The notes: generated by a model from the sequence alone, not told the origin. A stretch of 10,663 bases of DNA from Opitutales bacterium (GCA_021641325.1 JAJXPD010000004.1:17783-28445), one strand, 5' to 3'. Positions 1 through 6,687 are shown, counted from the first letter of the stretch. Translations and numbers: made by a program.

Positions 1-138
1 GGAACGCCCGTCGAAAAAACGCTGGCGCTCGCGCTCGCGGCGGCGGGAGTCGTAGACGCGCCGTTCCAAAGCACGGCGGTGTCGGCAAGCTTCTGGATAA
101 TCGCGGCGGCGGCGTACAAATGGAAAAGGTCGAAATAG
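1..138 (+). CDS. C-terminal fragment of an unidentified protein (cut by window edge)
   Basis: Frame 1 is open from the first base and gives 45 residues before a TAG at 136-138. The codons are rich in G/C at the third position (many GCG, CTC, GTC), like the other genes here, which supports real coding. The tail contains a short hydrophobic run (FWIIAAAAYKW) followed by a basic end (KRSK), so the protein may finish with a membrane-associated helix. I do not recognise the family and assign no function. A GGCGC-(7 nt)-GCGCC inverted repeat begins at the last base of the stop codon (138-154) but has no T-tract. The following gene starts 75 bp downstream on the same strand, so co-transcription is possible but not shown. 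Confidence 0.5.
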   Translation, partial: GTPVEKTLALALAAAGVVDAPFQSTAVSASFWIIAAAAYKWKRSK

Positions 139-213
139 GCGCAAAATTTGCGCCGAAATGCGAATAATGTTGATTCGCGCGGGACATAATTCAAAAATAA
201 TCGGGATATTATT

Positions 214-1629
214 ATGAGTTCGGAAAACAAAAAACTTACGGCTTCGGGGCTTCCGAGAATGGACGTCCACGAATGCACCGAAAAAATACGCATCACCGAC
301 GACGGCGAAGCCTACTACGGAATCACTAAAAAAGCTGCAATGGCGGAGGCGTCGCGCTGCCTGCACTGCCCCAAGCCGCGCTGCCAAATAGGCTGCCCCA
401 ACCACATCAACATACCCGAATTTGTATACGAAATCGCAAACGGCAACGTGGCGGAAGCAGCAAAAAAACTCGCGACGCAGTCGACGATGTCGGCGATATG
501 CGGACGCCTCTGCAACCAGAGCAAGCAGTGCGAAGGCTCGTGCGTGCTCGGCATACGCGGCAAGCCCGTGGCAATCGGCGCGCTCGAACGCTTCGCCGCC
601 GACTATGTGCGAATCAACGGGCACACGCATATTCCCGAATGCAAGCCGCCTACGGGCAAGCACACGGCGATAATCGGGCTTGGACCCGCGGGCATCACAG
701 CCGCCGAAAAGCTTTCCGAGATGGGGCACGCGGTGGAGGTCTTCGAAGGGCGCGACCTCCCCGGAGGCGTTACGATGTACGGCATTCCCGAATTCAGGCT
801 CCCGCGCGAAATCGTATTCGAAAGAATCTCGCGCCTCGAAAAAATGGGCGTCAATATCCACTACGGAATCGGCATAGGCGAGCCGCCGTACAGCCTCGAC
901 GAACTGCGCGAACGCTACGACTCCGTCCTTGTGGCGACCGGCGCGTGGCGTCCGATAACAATGTACATCGCGGGCGAATACGCAAAGGGCGTCTATACCT
1001 CGAACGAATTTTTGGCGCGTTTCAACCTCTCCACAATGGCGGGCGACAGAATGATGGTATCGCCCATACACGCCGAAAACGTCATTACAATCGGCGGCGG
1101 AAACGTGGCGATTGACACGTCGAGAGTCGCGCTCAGGTGCGGGGCGAAATCGACGGTGGTTTACAGACGCTCGGTCGAGGAAATGCCCGCGCGCGCCGAC
1201 GAAATCGAAATCGCCCGCAGCGAGGGCGTGGAGATAATCGGTAACACGCTCCAAAAGAAAATTTTGTACAACAAGACGGGCAACGTCTACGGAATTGAAT
1301 GCGTCAAGACGCAAATGGGAGAGCCTGACGCGTCGGGACGCCGCGTGCCAGTGGAAATAGAAGGCTCGGAATTCGTGCTCAACTGCGACACCGTCATTCT
1401 TTCGACGGGCAGCAAGCCGCGCGACCGACTTGCCCGCAACTGCATGCACCTCAAACTGAACCCGAACGGCACGATAGCCGTAGACCCGCAGACGCTCCAA
1501 ACCTCGATGGCGGGCGTGTTCGCGTGCGGCGACGTTGTTACCGGCCCGCTTACAATCGTGGGCGCGATGGTTCAGGCAAAACAGGCGGCGGAATCAATGG
1601 ACAAATACCTGCGCGGAGAACTGCAATAA
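214..1629 (+). CDS. gltD: NADPH-dependent glutamate synthase small-subunit-like FAD/Fe-S oxidoreductase (GltD/NfnB/SudA family)
   Basis: This 471-residue protein has the full layout of the glutamate synthase small-subunit family. An N-terminal Fe-S domain carries two cysteine groups: C49/C52/C57/C61 and C96/C100/C106/C110, the second within the family-typical QCEGSCVLG...PVAIGALERF stretch. An FAD-binding Rossmann motif GLGPAG lies at 155-160. An NADPH-binding Rossmann motif GGGNVA at 294-299 is followed by YRR at 317-319. The C-terminal FAD motif ACGD is at 437-440. The family passes electrons between NAD(P)H and a partner. Members act in glutamate synthesis with GltB, as 'homotetrameric' GltA-type proteins, or as NfnB/SudA subunits in NADH-ferredoxin-NADP transhydrogenation or sulfide/polysulfide chemistry. 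No gltB or nfnA/sudB follows, and the preceding 45 residues are too short to identify a partner, so the exact reaction is open. The symbol names the family only. The leader is AT-rich with no convincing Shine-Dalgarno; CATAAT at 185-190 could be a -10 box, but no matching -35 is visible. Confidence 0.9.
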   Translation: MSSENKKLTASGLPRMDVHECTEKIRITDDGEAYYGITKKAAMAEASRCLHCPKPRCQIGCPNHINIPEFVYEIANGNVAEAAKKLATQSTMSAICGRLCNQSKQCEGSCVLGIRGKPVAIGALERFAADYVRINGHTHIPECKPPTGKHTAIIGLGPAGITAAEKLSEMGHAVEVFEGRDLPGGVTMYGIPEFRLPREIVFERISRLEKMGVNIHYGIGIGEPPYSLDELRERYDSVLVATGAWRPITMYIAGEYAKGVYTSNEFLARFNLSTMAGDRMMVSPIHAENVITIGGGNVAIDTSRVALRCGAKSTVVYRRSVEEMPARADEIEIARSEGVEIIGNTLQKKILYNKTGNVYGIECVKTQMGEPDASGRRVPVEIEGSEFVLNCDTVILSTGSKPRDRLARNCMHLKLNPNGTIAVDPQTLQTSMAGVFACGDVVTGPLTIVGAMVQAKQAAESMDKYLRGELQ

Positions 1630-1658
1630 CGCGCTATCCGCAACGCAAAAACCGAACG

Positions 1659-1693
1659 CCCCGAATCAGAAAAATCGGGGGAGTTTTTTGTTT
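1659..1693 (+). terminator. Intrinsic terminator of the glutamate synthase-like gene
   Basis: A CCCCGA (1659-1664) / TCGGGG (1675-1680) stem with a 10-nt A-rich loop is followed after GAG by a run of six T and more T beyond. It lies 30 bp after the stop codon, so it should end transcription of the oxidoreductase gene. A second hairpin, GCGGGGC-ttgaatt-GCCCCGC at 1696-1716, follows at once without a T-tract. Confidence 0.8.
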
Positions 1694-1741
1694 ATGCGGG
1701 GCTTGAATTGCCCCGCGCAAAAAACCGCAAGACGCGCGGCG

Positions 1742-1766
1742 AAAAAAAAAGGCGCGGACAACGCGC
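1742..1766 (-). terminator. Minus-strand intrinsic terminator of the DtxR/MntR-like gene
   Basis: Read on the minus strand, GCGCG-ttgtc-CGCGC forms a 5-bp hairpin directly followed by C and nine T. It sits about 70 bp beyond the stop of the regulator gene at 1834, in the right orientation to end its transcript. The convergent plus-strand terminator lies just beyond it. Confidence 0.65.
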
Positions 1767-1833
1767 AAAACAAGGCAAAAAGCGACCCGCGGAAAAGCCG
1801 CATGCGCCGTTCCCGCGCCGCAACTAAGCCGTG

Positions 1834-2250
1834 CTATTTTTCGAGCGAATCGGGCGACGCCTCGCGGCGCAGTGTTGCGATGAATTTTACGAGCTTGCGC
1901 ATGATGTCGTCTTCAAGCGCGTGCTCCATTTTGCATGCGGCGGAATCGGCGGCGGCGCTATCGACACCGAGGAAGTCTGTAAAAAAGCCCTTCAATAGCT
2001 CGTGTTTGCGGCGGACGTTTACGGCAACCGCGCGGCCGTCTTTTGTAAGTGAAACGGGCTTGTATTTTTCGTATTCCACAAGTCCGCGCTCGGAAAGCGA
2101 ATTGAGCGCGGCGGTGACGGAGGGTTTTTTTACGGACATTGCTATTGCGATATCCGTCGGACGCGCAGTACCGTTTTTGGCTTCCAGCGAGGCTATCGCT
2201 TCGAGGTAGTCTTCGAGATTTTCCGATAATTTGTGGGGGTCGTCGTCCAT
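1834..2250 (-). CDS. DtxR/MntR-family metal-dependent transcriptional repressor
   Basis: This 138-residue protein has an N-terminal winged helix-turn-helix (about residues 8-75, including RPTDIAIAMSVKKPSVTAAL) and a helical metal-binding and dimerisation domain (about 76-135, RKHELLKGFF... ACKMEHALEDDIMRKLVKFI). The length matches MntR (about 140), and the C-terminal SH3-like domain of DtxR/IdeR is absent. Family members bind operator DNA when loaded with Mn2+ or Fe2+ and repress metal uptake. Likely ligands by alignment from memory with B. subtilis MntR and DtxR are D14, E17, H83, C106, E109 and H110. D14 follows the MntR pattern, whereas C106 sits where MntR has Glu and DtxR has Cys, so the metal preference cannot be read from sequence. 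No Shine-Dalgarno is visible before the ATG. It is divergent from the tRNA gene and stands alone. A feo cluster lies about 4.4 kb away, making iron control plausible but unproven. Confidence 0.88.
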   Translation of the reverse strand: MDDDPHKLSENLEDYLEAIASLEAKNGTARPTDIAIAMSVKKPSVTAALNSLSERGLVEYEKYKPVSLTKDGRAVAVNVRRKHELLKGFFTDFLGVDSAAADSAACKMEHALEDDIMRKLVKFIATLRREASPDSLEK

Positions 2251-2262
2251 TGGTTGCGGGTA

Positions 2263-2291
2263 ATGGAATTTGTTTTTTGGAGCGTTGTCAA
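2263..2291 (-). promoter_or_regulatory. Possible promoter of the DtxR/MntR-like gene
   Basis: On the minus strand a perfect TTGACA (2291-2286) is followed after 17 nt by TTCCAT (2268-2263), a weak match to TATAAT, about 13 nt before the regulator's ATG. The -35 is convincing but the -10 is poor, so this is tentative. Confidence 0.3.
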
Positions 2292-2332
2292 AGATAAAAG
2301 CGCGGCCGCCGCAAAAAAAGCTAAAAAACGCC

Positions 2333-2366
2333 TTGACAAAGCGGACGGTCGGAACAAACTTATGAG
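2333..2366 (+). promoter_or_regulatory. Possible promoter of tRNA-Gln
   Basis: A perfect TTGACA -35 box lies at 2333-2338, 40 bp before the tRNA. The best -10-like sequences are AAACTT at 2356 (17-nt spacer) and TATGAG at 2361 (22-nt spacer); neither is strong. The position suits a short tRNA leader. The -35 is well supported and the -10 is uncertain. Confidence 0.4.
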
Positions 2367-2377
2367 ACTTTCAAAAT

Positions 2378-2451
2378 TGACCGATGGTGTAATGGTAGCA
2401 CAAAGGTTTCTGGCACCTTTTGTTGGGGTTCGAGTCCCTATCGGTCAACCA
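2378..2451 (+). tRNA. tRNA-Gln (anticodon CTG)
   Basis: The cloverleaf folds completely. The acceptor stem TGACCGA (2378-2384) pairs with TCGGTCA (2441-2447) over 7 bp. The D arm has GTG/CAC with GG at 2394-2395. The anticodon stem AAGGT (2403-2407) pairs with ACCTT (2415-2419), and the loop TTCTGGC gives anticodon CTG at 2410-2412. The T arm carries GGTTCGAGTCC, with one G-T pair in its stem. Discriminator A2448 and CCA (2449-2451) are encoded in the DNA. CTG reads CAG, a glutamine codon, and the U1-A72 end pair is typical of bacterial tRNA-Gln. It stands alone rather than in a tRNA cluster. Confidence 0.96.
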
Positions 2452-2453
2452 CT

Positions 2454-2491
2454 AAAAAAAAGGAATCGGCGCAAAACCGATTCCTTTTTTT
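2454..2491. terminator. Strong bidirectional intrinsic terminator between tRNA-Gln and the GH31 gene
   Basis: AGGAATCGG (2461-2469) pairs with CCGATTCCT (2477-2485) around a 7-nt loop. Seven A precede the stem on its left and further T follow it on the right (to 2491), so both strands read as GC stem plus T-run. It lies directly after the tRNA CCA end and about 85 bp past the stop of the convergent GH31 gene, so it can terminate both. Confidence 0.9.
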
Positions 2492-2575
2492 GTTATCCGC
2501 CGCGCCGCGCAGCCCCCGAAGCGGAAGCCGCAAAAGCAAACGTCTGGGCGGATTCGCGCAAAACCCGCAGGGGCG

Positions 2576-4165
2576 TCATTCGGAAATTCGCGTAAAATAC
2601 GGAAGCCGCTCTATGGGCGCGTCTATCTTCACGGTTCTGCCGCCGTCGAACACATTGCCGAGTTCGTCGCGCCACTTGCCCTTGGGCAGGCGCACGGTTC
2701 TGAAATCTTCTTTCGTGACGACGGGAGCGACAAGGTATTTGTCGCCCAGCATGAACTGGTCCACGACATCGGCAAGCCCCTCGTTCGGGAATTGGTATTC
2801 CATGGCGCGAACGATAGGCTCGGCGGTTTTTGCGCTATGGCGGGCAAGCTCCAAAATATAGCCCGCAAACTTGGTGTGGAGCAGCGCGGCGTCGCGGCAG
2901 AGGTCGAGGTGCTTTTTGTCGAGAACGCGCCACGGCGCGAGCGAAAACTGCATCATGGGCATCAACGCCGAAACCTGCGCGTAGCGCACAATCAGCCGCT
3001 GATCGAGCTTGGTGCGGTCGATGTCGGCGAAAGAGTTGACCTCCCCGCCGCCAATCATGTCGGGGCAAGTATAGGCGTAGCCGATAAGCCCCGCCGAGAG
3101 CATGTGCGGAACAAGCTTTTGCATGTCCTTCCAACGGCAACGCTTGTCGTGAAGCCTCTGGACGAGGGCTTTGCCGCCCATTTTCCACGTTGTGCGCATT
3201 TCGTTGTACTCGAAGCGGTAGCCCAGCTCGGCCCAGCCTTTCGTATAGTCGGACGGAGTTTTTTCGGGCGAGAAAAATTTTACGTTCGGGCTTTTCACAT
3301 GGTGCGTGTCGCCGCCGTCGAACTTGAAGCCGTCGATGTCGAAATCTTTTTGCAGCTTGCGCAAGCGGGCTTCCAAATGGTCTAGGGCTTTCGGGTTTGT
3401 GGTATCGTACGATGCGCTGAAACCGCTCCACCACGGAATTATTGCGGCGCGCTTGCGCTTTCCGTTTTTTTCCATGAGCAGCACGCCCGCCTTTTCCCAT
3501 TCGAGAAACTCCGCCCCAACCGAGCCTACGAACGGCCCGACCCAGTAAATCGCCTTGTAGCCCATGTCGTGAATTGCCCTGTTGAGGGCTTTGGGGTCGG
3601 GAATTTTTTTTGCGTCGAAGTCGAGCATGCCGCAGCATCTGTCCCAGCCGCCGTCAATCATCAGCACGCCGCAGGGGAAGCCGTTTGCGGCGATGTCCCG
3701 CGCGTATTTCAAAATGTTTTCGGTCGACTGCTCCCTGACAAGCTCAATCCAAGTGTTGAACTGCGGCTTTGTGAAAAATTCCTCGGGCGGAATCCTTCCG
3801 TCGGGGGCGAAATGCTTTTTTGCGGCAGCAAGAAATGCGTCCCTGAGAGTGCTTCCCGCGGCGACGGGTTCGAGCTTTTCGAAGTCGGAAGTCAGCGTGA
3901 TTACGCCGTCTTTTGCGTCGAGCGCAAAGGGCTTTTCGCTCCAAACGTAGCGGCCTTTCGACGAAAGCAGAAAGGGAGCCGCCTGATTCGCCATGTGCGA
4001 GACGTTCAAATCGACTTTTTTCTTCAAGGTCGAAAACGGCATCTGGTCGCCGAGCATTGTCGCCGCGCCGTACCATTTTTCGCCGTCGAGCGGAGTTATC
4101 GTCGAAACGTGCGCGGCAAAAAGCGACTGCGCCGCAAGCAGAAAGGGAATGAGTTTTTTTAACAT
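2576..4165 (-). CDS. Secreted GH31 glycosidase, MYORG/NET37-like (putative alpha-galactosidase/alpha-glycosidase)
   Basis: The protein has 529 residues. Residues 1-18 form a signal peptide (MLKKLIPFLLAAQSLFAA), so the enzyme should be periplasmic or exported. A short beta-rich N-terminal part (about 20-130) precedes the GH31 (beta/alpha)8 barrel, which starts at FNTWIELVREQS (136-147). Landmarks are IDGGWD (170-175), the nucleophile motif DGFKFDGGD with Asp283, and the acid/base motif CPDMIGG with Asp369, then MPMMQFSLAPW (402-412). A C-terminal beta domain (FMLGDKYLVAPVV, RLPKGKWRDELG) follows. Spacing and motifs resemble MYORG, a GH31 branch with reported alpha-galactosidase activity, more than classic alpha-glucosidases or alpha-xylosidases. 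Both catalytic Asp residues are present, so it is probably active; the sugar specificity is inference. The N-terminal domain is shorter than in most GH31 enzymes. The gene is monocistronic, with a candidate promoter at 4192-4220 and no clear Shine-Dalgarno. Confidence 0.9.
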   Translation of the reverse strand: MLKKLIPFLLAAQSLFAAHVSTITPLDGEKWYGAATMLGDQMPFSTLKKKVDLNVSHMANQAAPFLLSSKGRYVWSEKPFALDAKDGVITLTSDFEKLEPVAAGSTLRDAFLAAAKKHFAPDGRIPPEEFFTKPQFNTWIELVREQSTENILKYARDIAANGFPCGVLMIDGGWDRCCGMLDFDAKKIPDPKALNRAIHDMGYKAIYWVGPFVGSVGAEFLEWEKAGVLLMEKNGKRKRAAIIPWWSGFSASYDTTNPKALDHLEARLRKLQKDFDIDGFKFDGGDTHHVKSPNVKFFSPEKTPSDYTKGWAELGYRFEYNEMRTTWKMGGKALVQRLHDKRCRWKDMQKLVPHMLSAGLIGYAYTCPDMIGGGEVNSFADIDRTKLDQRLIVRYAQVSALMPMMQFSLAPWRVLDKKHLDLCRDAALLHTKFAGYILELARHSAKTAEPIVRAMEYQFPNEGLADVVDQFMLGDKYLVAPVVTKEDFRTVRLPKGKWRDELGNVFDGGRTVKIDAPIERLPYFTRISE

Positions 4166-4191
4166 AAAATAGCGGAATGTTCTATGCGGAA

Positions 4192-4220
4192 ATTTTGCCG
4201 CACCCGTTCCAAGAGGTCAA
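4192..4220 (-). promoter_or_regulatory. Candidate sigma70-type promoter of the GH31 gene
   Basis: Minus-strand TTGACC (4220-4215) and CAAAAT (4197-4192) are separated by exactly 17 nt. Transcription would start near 4185, leaving about a 20-nt leader before the GH31 ATG at 4165. Five of six and four of six positions match consensus. It is a prediction by eye only. Confidence 0.45.
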
Positions 4221-4244
4221 GCTTTTGTTTGCCGCGGCTGCGGG

Positions 4245-4357
4245 GCGTTCCGCGCCAGCCGGCCCCTGCCGCTTCCGCGCGTCGCCCGAAGCAAAAATTC
4301 TCCCGACAGCCGGCTTCCGAGAAGCTCCGACGCCGACGCGCGGAACGCATTTTTTTT
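4245..4357 (+). repeat. Nested inverted-repeat structure ending in a T-tract, upstream of hisH
   Basis: A perfect 11-nt inverted repeat, GCGTTCCGCGC (4245-4255) and GCGCGGAACGC (4338-4348), encloses a second perfect 7-nt pair, AGCCGGC (4257-4263) and GCCGGCT (4309-4315). Inside that is a third 5-nt pair, GCTTC (4271-4275) and GAAGC (4288-4292). An alternative small hairpin GCTTC-cga-GAAGC (4313-4325) competes with the second pair. The outer stem is followed by A and then eight T (4350-4357), as in a large branched intrinsic terminator. It lies in the 230-bp gap between the divergent GH31 and hisH genes, 38 bp before the hisH start. It could be a hisH leader attenuator, a small RNA, or a palindromic repeat element; I cannot choose. 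Confidence 0.5.
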
Positions 4358-4395
4358 CTCGCAATTTGCGCCCCCCGATATTTCCTTGTTTCAAT

Positions 4396-5019
4396 ATGAA
4401 AAATGTTGCGGTTATCGACTACGGAATGGGAAATTTAATGAGCGTTCTCCGCGCCTGGCAGCGCGTCGGCGCGAACGCGCGAATCATCTCCGCGCCGGCG
4501 GAAATCGCGGACGGCGACATTCTCGTATTCCCCGGACAGGGCTGCATTGTGGACACAATCAAGCTGCTCAAATCGACCGGTTTCGACGACGCAATTCGCG
4601 GCTGGATTGCCGCCGACAAGCCGTTTTTCGGCATTTGCCTCGGCTTGCAGGCGCTCTTCGAATACTCCGAAGAGGGCGACGTCGAATGCCTCGGAATTTT
4701 CAGGGGTCGCGTCAAAAAACTGCGGCTCGACAGAAAATTCAAAGTTCCGCACATGGGCTGGGACAACATCGCGTTCAAACGCGCGGGCAACGAAAAACTG
4801 CTCGACGGAATCGACGACGCCGACCAGTTCTACTTCGTCCACAGCTACTTTGTGGATACGCCGCAAACGGAAATCGTGCTGGGAACGACGGAATACGGCG
4901 GGCAGGCGTTTACAAGCGCAATCGCGCGCGGAAATCTTGTCGCCACACAGTTCCACCCCGAAAAGAGCCAGTCGAAAGGCCTGCAACTCTATGCAAACTT
5001 CCTCGCGAACGCGCGGTAG
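4396..5019 (+). CDS. hisH: Imidazole glycerol phosphate synthase, glutaminase subunit HisH
   Basis: HisH (207 residues) is the class I glutamine amidotransferase that hydrolyses glutamine and channels ammonia to HisF, making IGP and AICAR in histidine biosynthesis. The start at [14 protein letters not shown] is the canonical HisH N-terminus; the frame is open further upstream, but that extension lacks homology and crosses the inverted repeats. Diagnostic parts are FPGQG (45-49, oxyanion strand), the nucleophile Cys81 in GICLGLQ, VPHMGWD (117-123), and the His187/Glu189 pair in QFHPEKS that completes the catalytic triad. The length is normal for HisH. No hisF, hisA or other his gene flanks it, so its partner must be encoded elsewhere. 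Citrate synthase follows after 54 bp. No Shine-Dalgarno is visible. Confidence 0.95.
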   Translation: MKNVAVIDYGMGNLMSVLRAWQRVGANARIISAPAEIADGDILVFPGQGCIVDTIKLLKSTGFDDAIRGWIAADKPFFGICLGLQALFEYSEEGDVECLGIFRGRVKKLRLDRKFKVPHMGWDNIAFKRAGNEKLLDGIDDADQFYFVHSYFVDTPQTEIVLGTTEYGGQAFTSAIARGNLVATQFHPEKSQSKGLQLYANFLANAR

Positions 5020-5033
5020 GATTTTTTTGTTGC

Positions 5034-5051
5034 GAAATTTCCGCAAATTTC
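5034..5051 (+). repeat. Small AT-rich inverted repeat between hisH and citrate synthase
   Basis: GAAATTT (5034-5040) and AAATTTC (5045-5051) are perfectly complementary with a CCGC loop. The T-run here (5022-5028) precedes rather than follows it, so it does not look like a plus-strand terminator. It lies 22 bp before the citrate synthase ATG and may be leader structure or an operator; no function can be assigned. Confidence 0.35.
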
Positions 5052-5073
5052 AATGATAGTTTAAATTGTGAAC

Positions 5074-6456
5074 ATGACAAAACCCGAAAACGCAAAAATC
5101 ACCTTAAACGAAAAGACTTACGAGCTTCCCGTCGTAGAAGGCACGGCGGGCGACAAGGGCATAGACATTTCGAAGCTCCGCTCGCAGACAGGCTACATTA
5201 CGCTCGACGAAGGATTTGCAAACACAGGGTCGTGCAAAAGCGCAATCACATACATCAACGGCGAAAAGGGAATCCTCTGTTATAGGGGAATTCCGATTGA
5301 GGTGCTCGCGGAAAATTCGACATTCATCGAAACCGCCTACCTCATAATTTACGGAGAGCTTCCCACGCGCAAACAGATGAGCGCGTTCTCGCAAAAAGTG
5401 CTCCGCAACGCAAGCCTCCACGAGGGCATGATGCACTTCTTCGACGGCGGATTCCCGTTCACGGCGCACCCGATGGCGATTCTGTCGTCGCTGCTAAACT
5501 CGGTCGGCTGCTACTACCCCAACATGGTCACAAACCACAGGGAGCAAGACTTGGAGCACTTCGACGACGCCGCCGCGCTCCTGCTTAGCAAAGTCCGCAC
5601 GATTGCCGCAATGGCTTACAGAATGAAAAACGGGCTGCCCCTCATCTACCCCAAGCGCGACTTGGGATACAGCCAAAATTTCCTACACATGATGTTCACC
5701 GAGCCGTACCACGAGTACTACCCGCACGACGACATCACGAAAGCCCTCGACCTTATCCTCCTGCTCCACGCAGACCACGAGCAAAACTGCTCCACATCGA
5801 CCGTCAGAATGGTCGCAAGCTCCGGCGCAAACCTGTTCGCCTCGGTTTCGGCGGGCGTGTGCGCGCTCTGGGGGCCGCTCCACGGCGGCGCAAACCAGCA
5901 GGTTATCCAGATGCTCGAAGAAATCCACCGCAGCGGCGACGACGGCAGCGCGTTCGTCAAGGCGGCGAAAGAGGGCAAGACGCGTCTGATGGGCTTCGGA
6001 CACAGGCTCTACAAAACATACGACCCGCGCGCGAAAATCCTCCGCGCCGCGGCGGAAAAGGTGCTGAAAATCGTCAAGGTGAAAGACCCGCTTCTCGACA
6101 TCGCCCAAAGGCTCGAAGAAATGGCGCGAAGCGACGACTATTTTGTGTCGAGAAACCTCTACCCCAACGTCGATTTTTACAGCGGAATCATTCTCAAAGC
6201 AATCGGAATGCCGACCGACATGTTCACGGTGATTTTCGCAATCGGCAGAATGCCGGGGTGGATTGCACACTGGCGCGAAGTGGCGTCGCAGACAAAGGGC
6301 AAAATCAGCCGCCCCAGACAGATTTATGTGGGCGCGCCGATTCGCGACTACGTGAAAATGCGCTACCGCGAGGGCGAAATCCCCTCGGATTGGGAGGACG
6401 ACGACCACAAGTCCTACGGCGGCGGCTCTTCCGAAAACGCCTCCGCAAAAGCGTAA
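5074..6456 (+). CDS. gltA: Type II citrate synthase
   Basis: The 460-residue enzyme condenses acetyl-CoA and oxaloacetate to citrate, the entry step of the TCA cycle. The N-terminal beta-rich domain typical of the long Gram-negative type is present ([21 protein letters not shown], then [13 protein letters not shown]). The catalytic core follows. Counted from this ATG, the catalytic residues are His235 in [12 protein letters not shown], His270 in GPLHGGANQ and Asp367 in NVDFYSG; substrate-binding arginines lie in FGHRLYK and HWRE. The length is slightly above E. coli GltA (427) because of an extra N-terminus and a Gly/Ser/Asp-rich tail after about 435. A GTG six bases upstream (5068) is an alternative start; I prefer ATG at 5074. 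Neither has a Shine-Dalgarno. The gene may be co-transcribed with hisH (54-bp gap, no clear terminator) and ends at the terminator at 6480-6505. Confidence 0.95.
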   Translation: MTKPENAKITLNEKTYELPVVEGTAGDKGIDISKLRSQTGYITLDEGFANTGSCKSAITYINGEKGILCYRGIPIEVLAENSTFIETAYLIIYGELPTRKQMSAFSQKVLRNASLHEGMMHFFDGGFPFTAHPMAILSSLLNSVGCYYPNMVTNHREQDLEHFDDAAALLLSKVRTIAAMAYRMKNGLPLIYPKRDLGYSQNFLHMMFTEPYHEYYPHDDITKALDLILLLHADHEQNCSTSTVRMVASSGANLFASVSAGVCALWGPLHGGANQQVIQMLEEIHRSGDDGSAFVKAAKEGKTRLMGFGHRLYKTYDPRAKILRAAAEKVLKIVKVKDPLLDIAQRLEEMARSDDYFVSRNLYPNVDFYSGIILKAIGMPTDMFTVIFAIGRMPGWIAHWREVASQTKGKISRPRQIYVGAPIRDYVKMRYREGEIPSDWEDDDHKSYGGGSSENASAKA

Positions 6457-6479
6457 TCAAACGCATTTGAAAATTTCGA

Positions 6480-6505
6480 CGCGCGGGCAACCGCGCGTTT
6501 TTTTT
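6480..6505 (+). terminator. Intrinsic terminator of citrate synthase
   Basis: CGCGCGG (6480-6486) pairs perfectly with CCGCGCG (6491-6497) around a GCAA tetraloop and is followed by eight T. It starts 24 bp after the citrate synthase stop. The remaining 6506-6609 stretch before the convergent terminator shows nothing recognisable. Confidence 0.93.
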
Positions 6506-6609
6506 GCGCCCCCAGACGGCAACGCGCAAAGCCGAAGCTCGGAAGAAAACATTCCCGCCCCGCTCGGACGCCGCAAAACACACGCCGCCGCGGAAAAAAA
6601 TCGGAATCG

Positions 6610-6639
6610 AAAAAAGCCCGCGAACCTTGCGGTTCGCGG
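6610..6639 (-). terminator. Minus-strand intrinsic terminator of the porin-feo operon
   Basis: On the minus strand CCGCGAACC-gcaa-GGTTCGCGG forms a perfect 9-bp hairpin with a GCAA loop, followed by GC and a six-T run (plus-strand A6610-6615). It lies about 50 bp past the stop of the small Cys-rich gene and closes the minus-strand run. Both facing terminators in this gap use a GCAA loop. Confidence 0.92.
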
Positions 6640-6687
6640 ACTCGACAGCGTAATTATGATTAGAAGAAATATTTTCGCGAAGCGGTT

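Noticed and set aside
138..154. GGCGC-(7 nt)-GCGCC hairpin as a terminator of the first partial gene
   Set aside because: There is no T-tract after it, so it does not meet the intrinsic terminator pattern.
498..1115. Plus-strand open frame of 205 codons within the oxidoreductase gene
   Set aside because: It is an out-of-frame, extremely Arg-rich translation overlapping intact cofactor motifs of the real gene.
2233..2595. Open frame running through tRNA-Gln
   Set aside because: It spans a clear tRNA and terminator and has no recognisable protein features.
4177..4395. N-terminal extension of HisH by 73 codons
   Set aside because: The frame is open, but the extension lacks homology and crosses the inverted-repeat structure. 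HisH begins canonically at [10 protein letters not shown].
5683..6408. Long minus-strand open frame inside citrate synthase (241 codons)
   Set aside because: It lies wholly antisense to a complete, motif-verified citrate synthase and has a His/Val/Arg-biased composition typical of a shadow frame.
6506..6609. Possible small gene or RNA in the gap between citrate synthase and the Cys-rich gene
   Set aside because: Apart from the two facing terminators I see no start with coding character, promoter or conserved structure.
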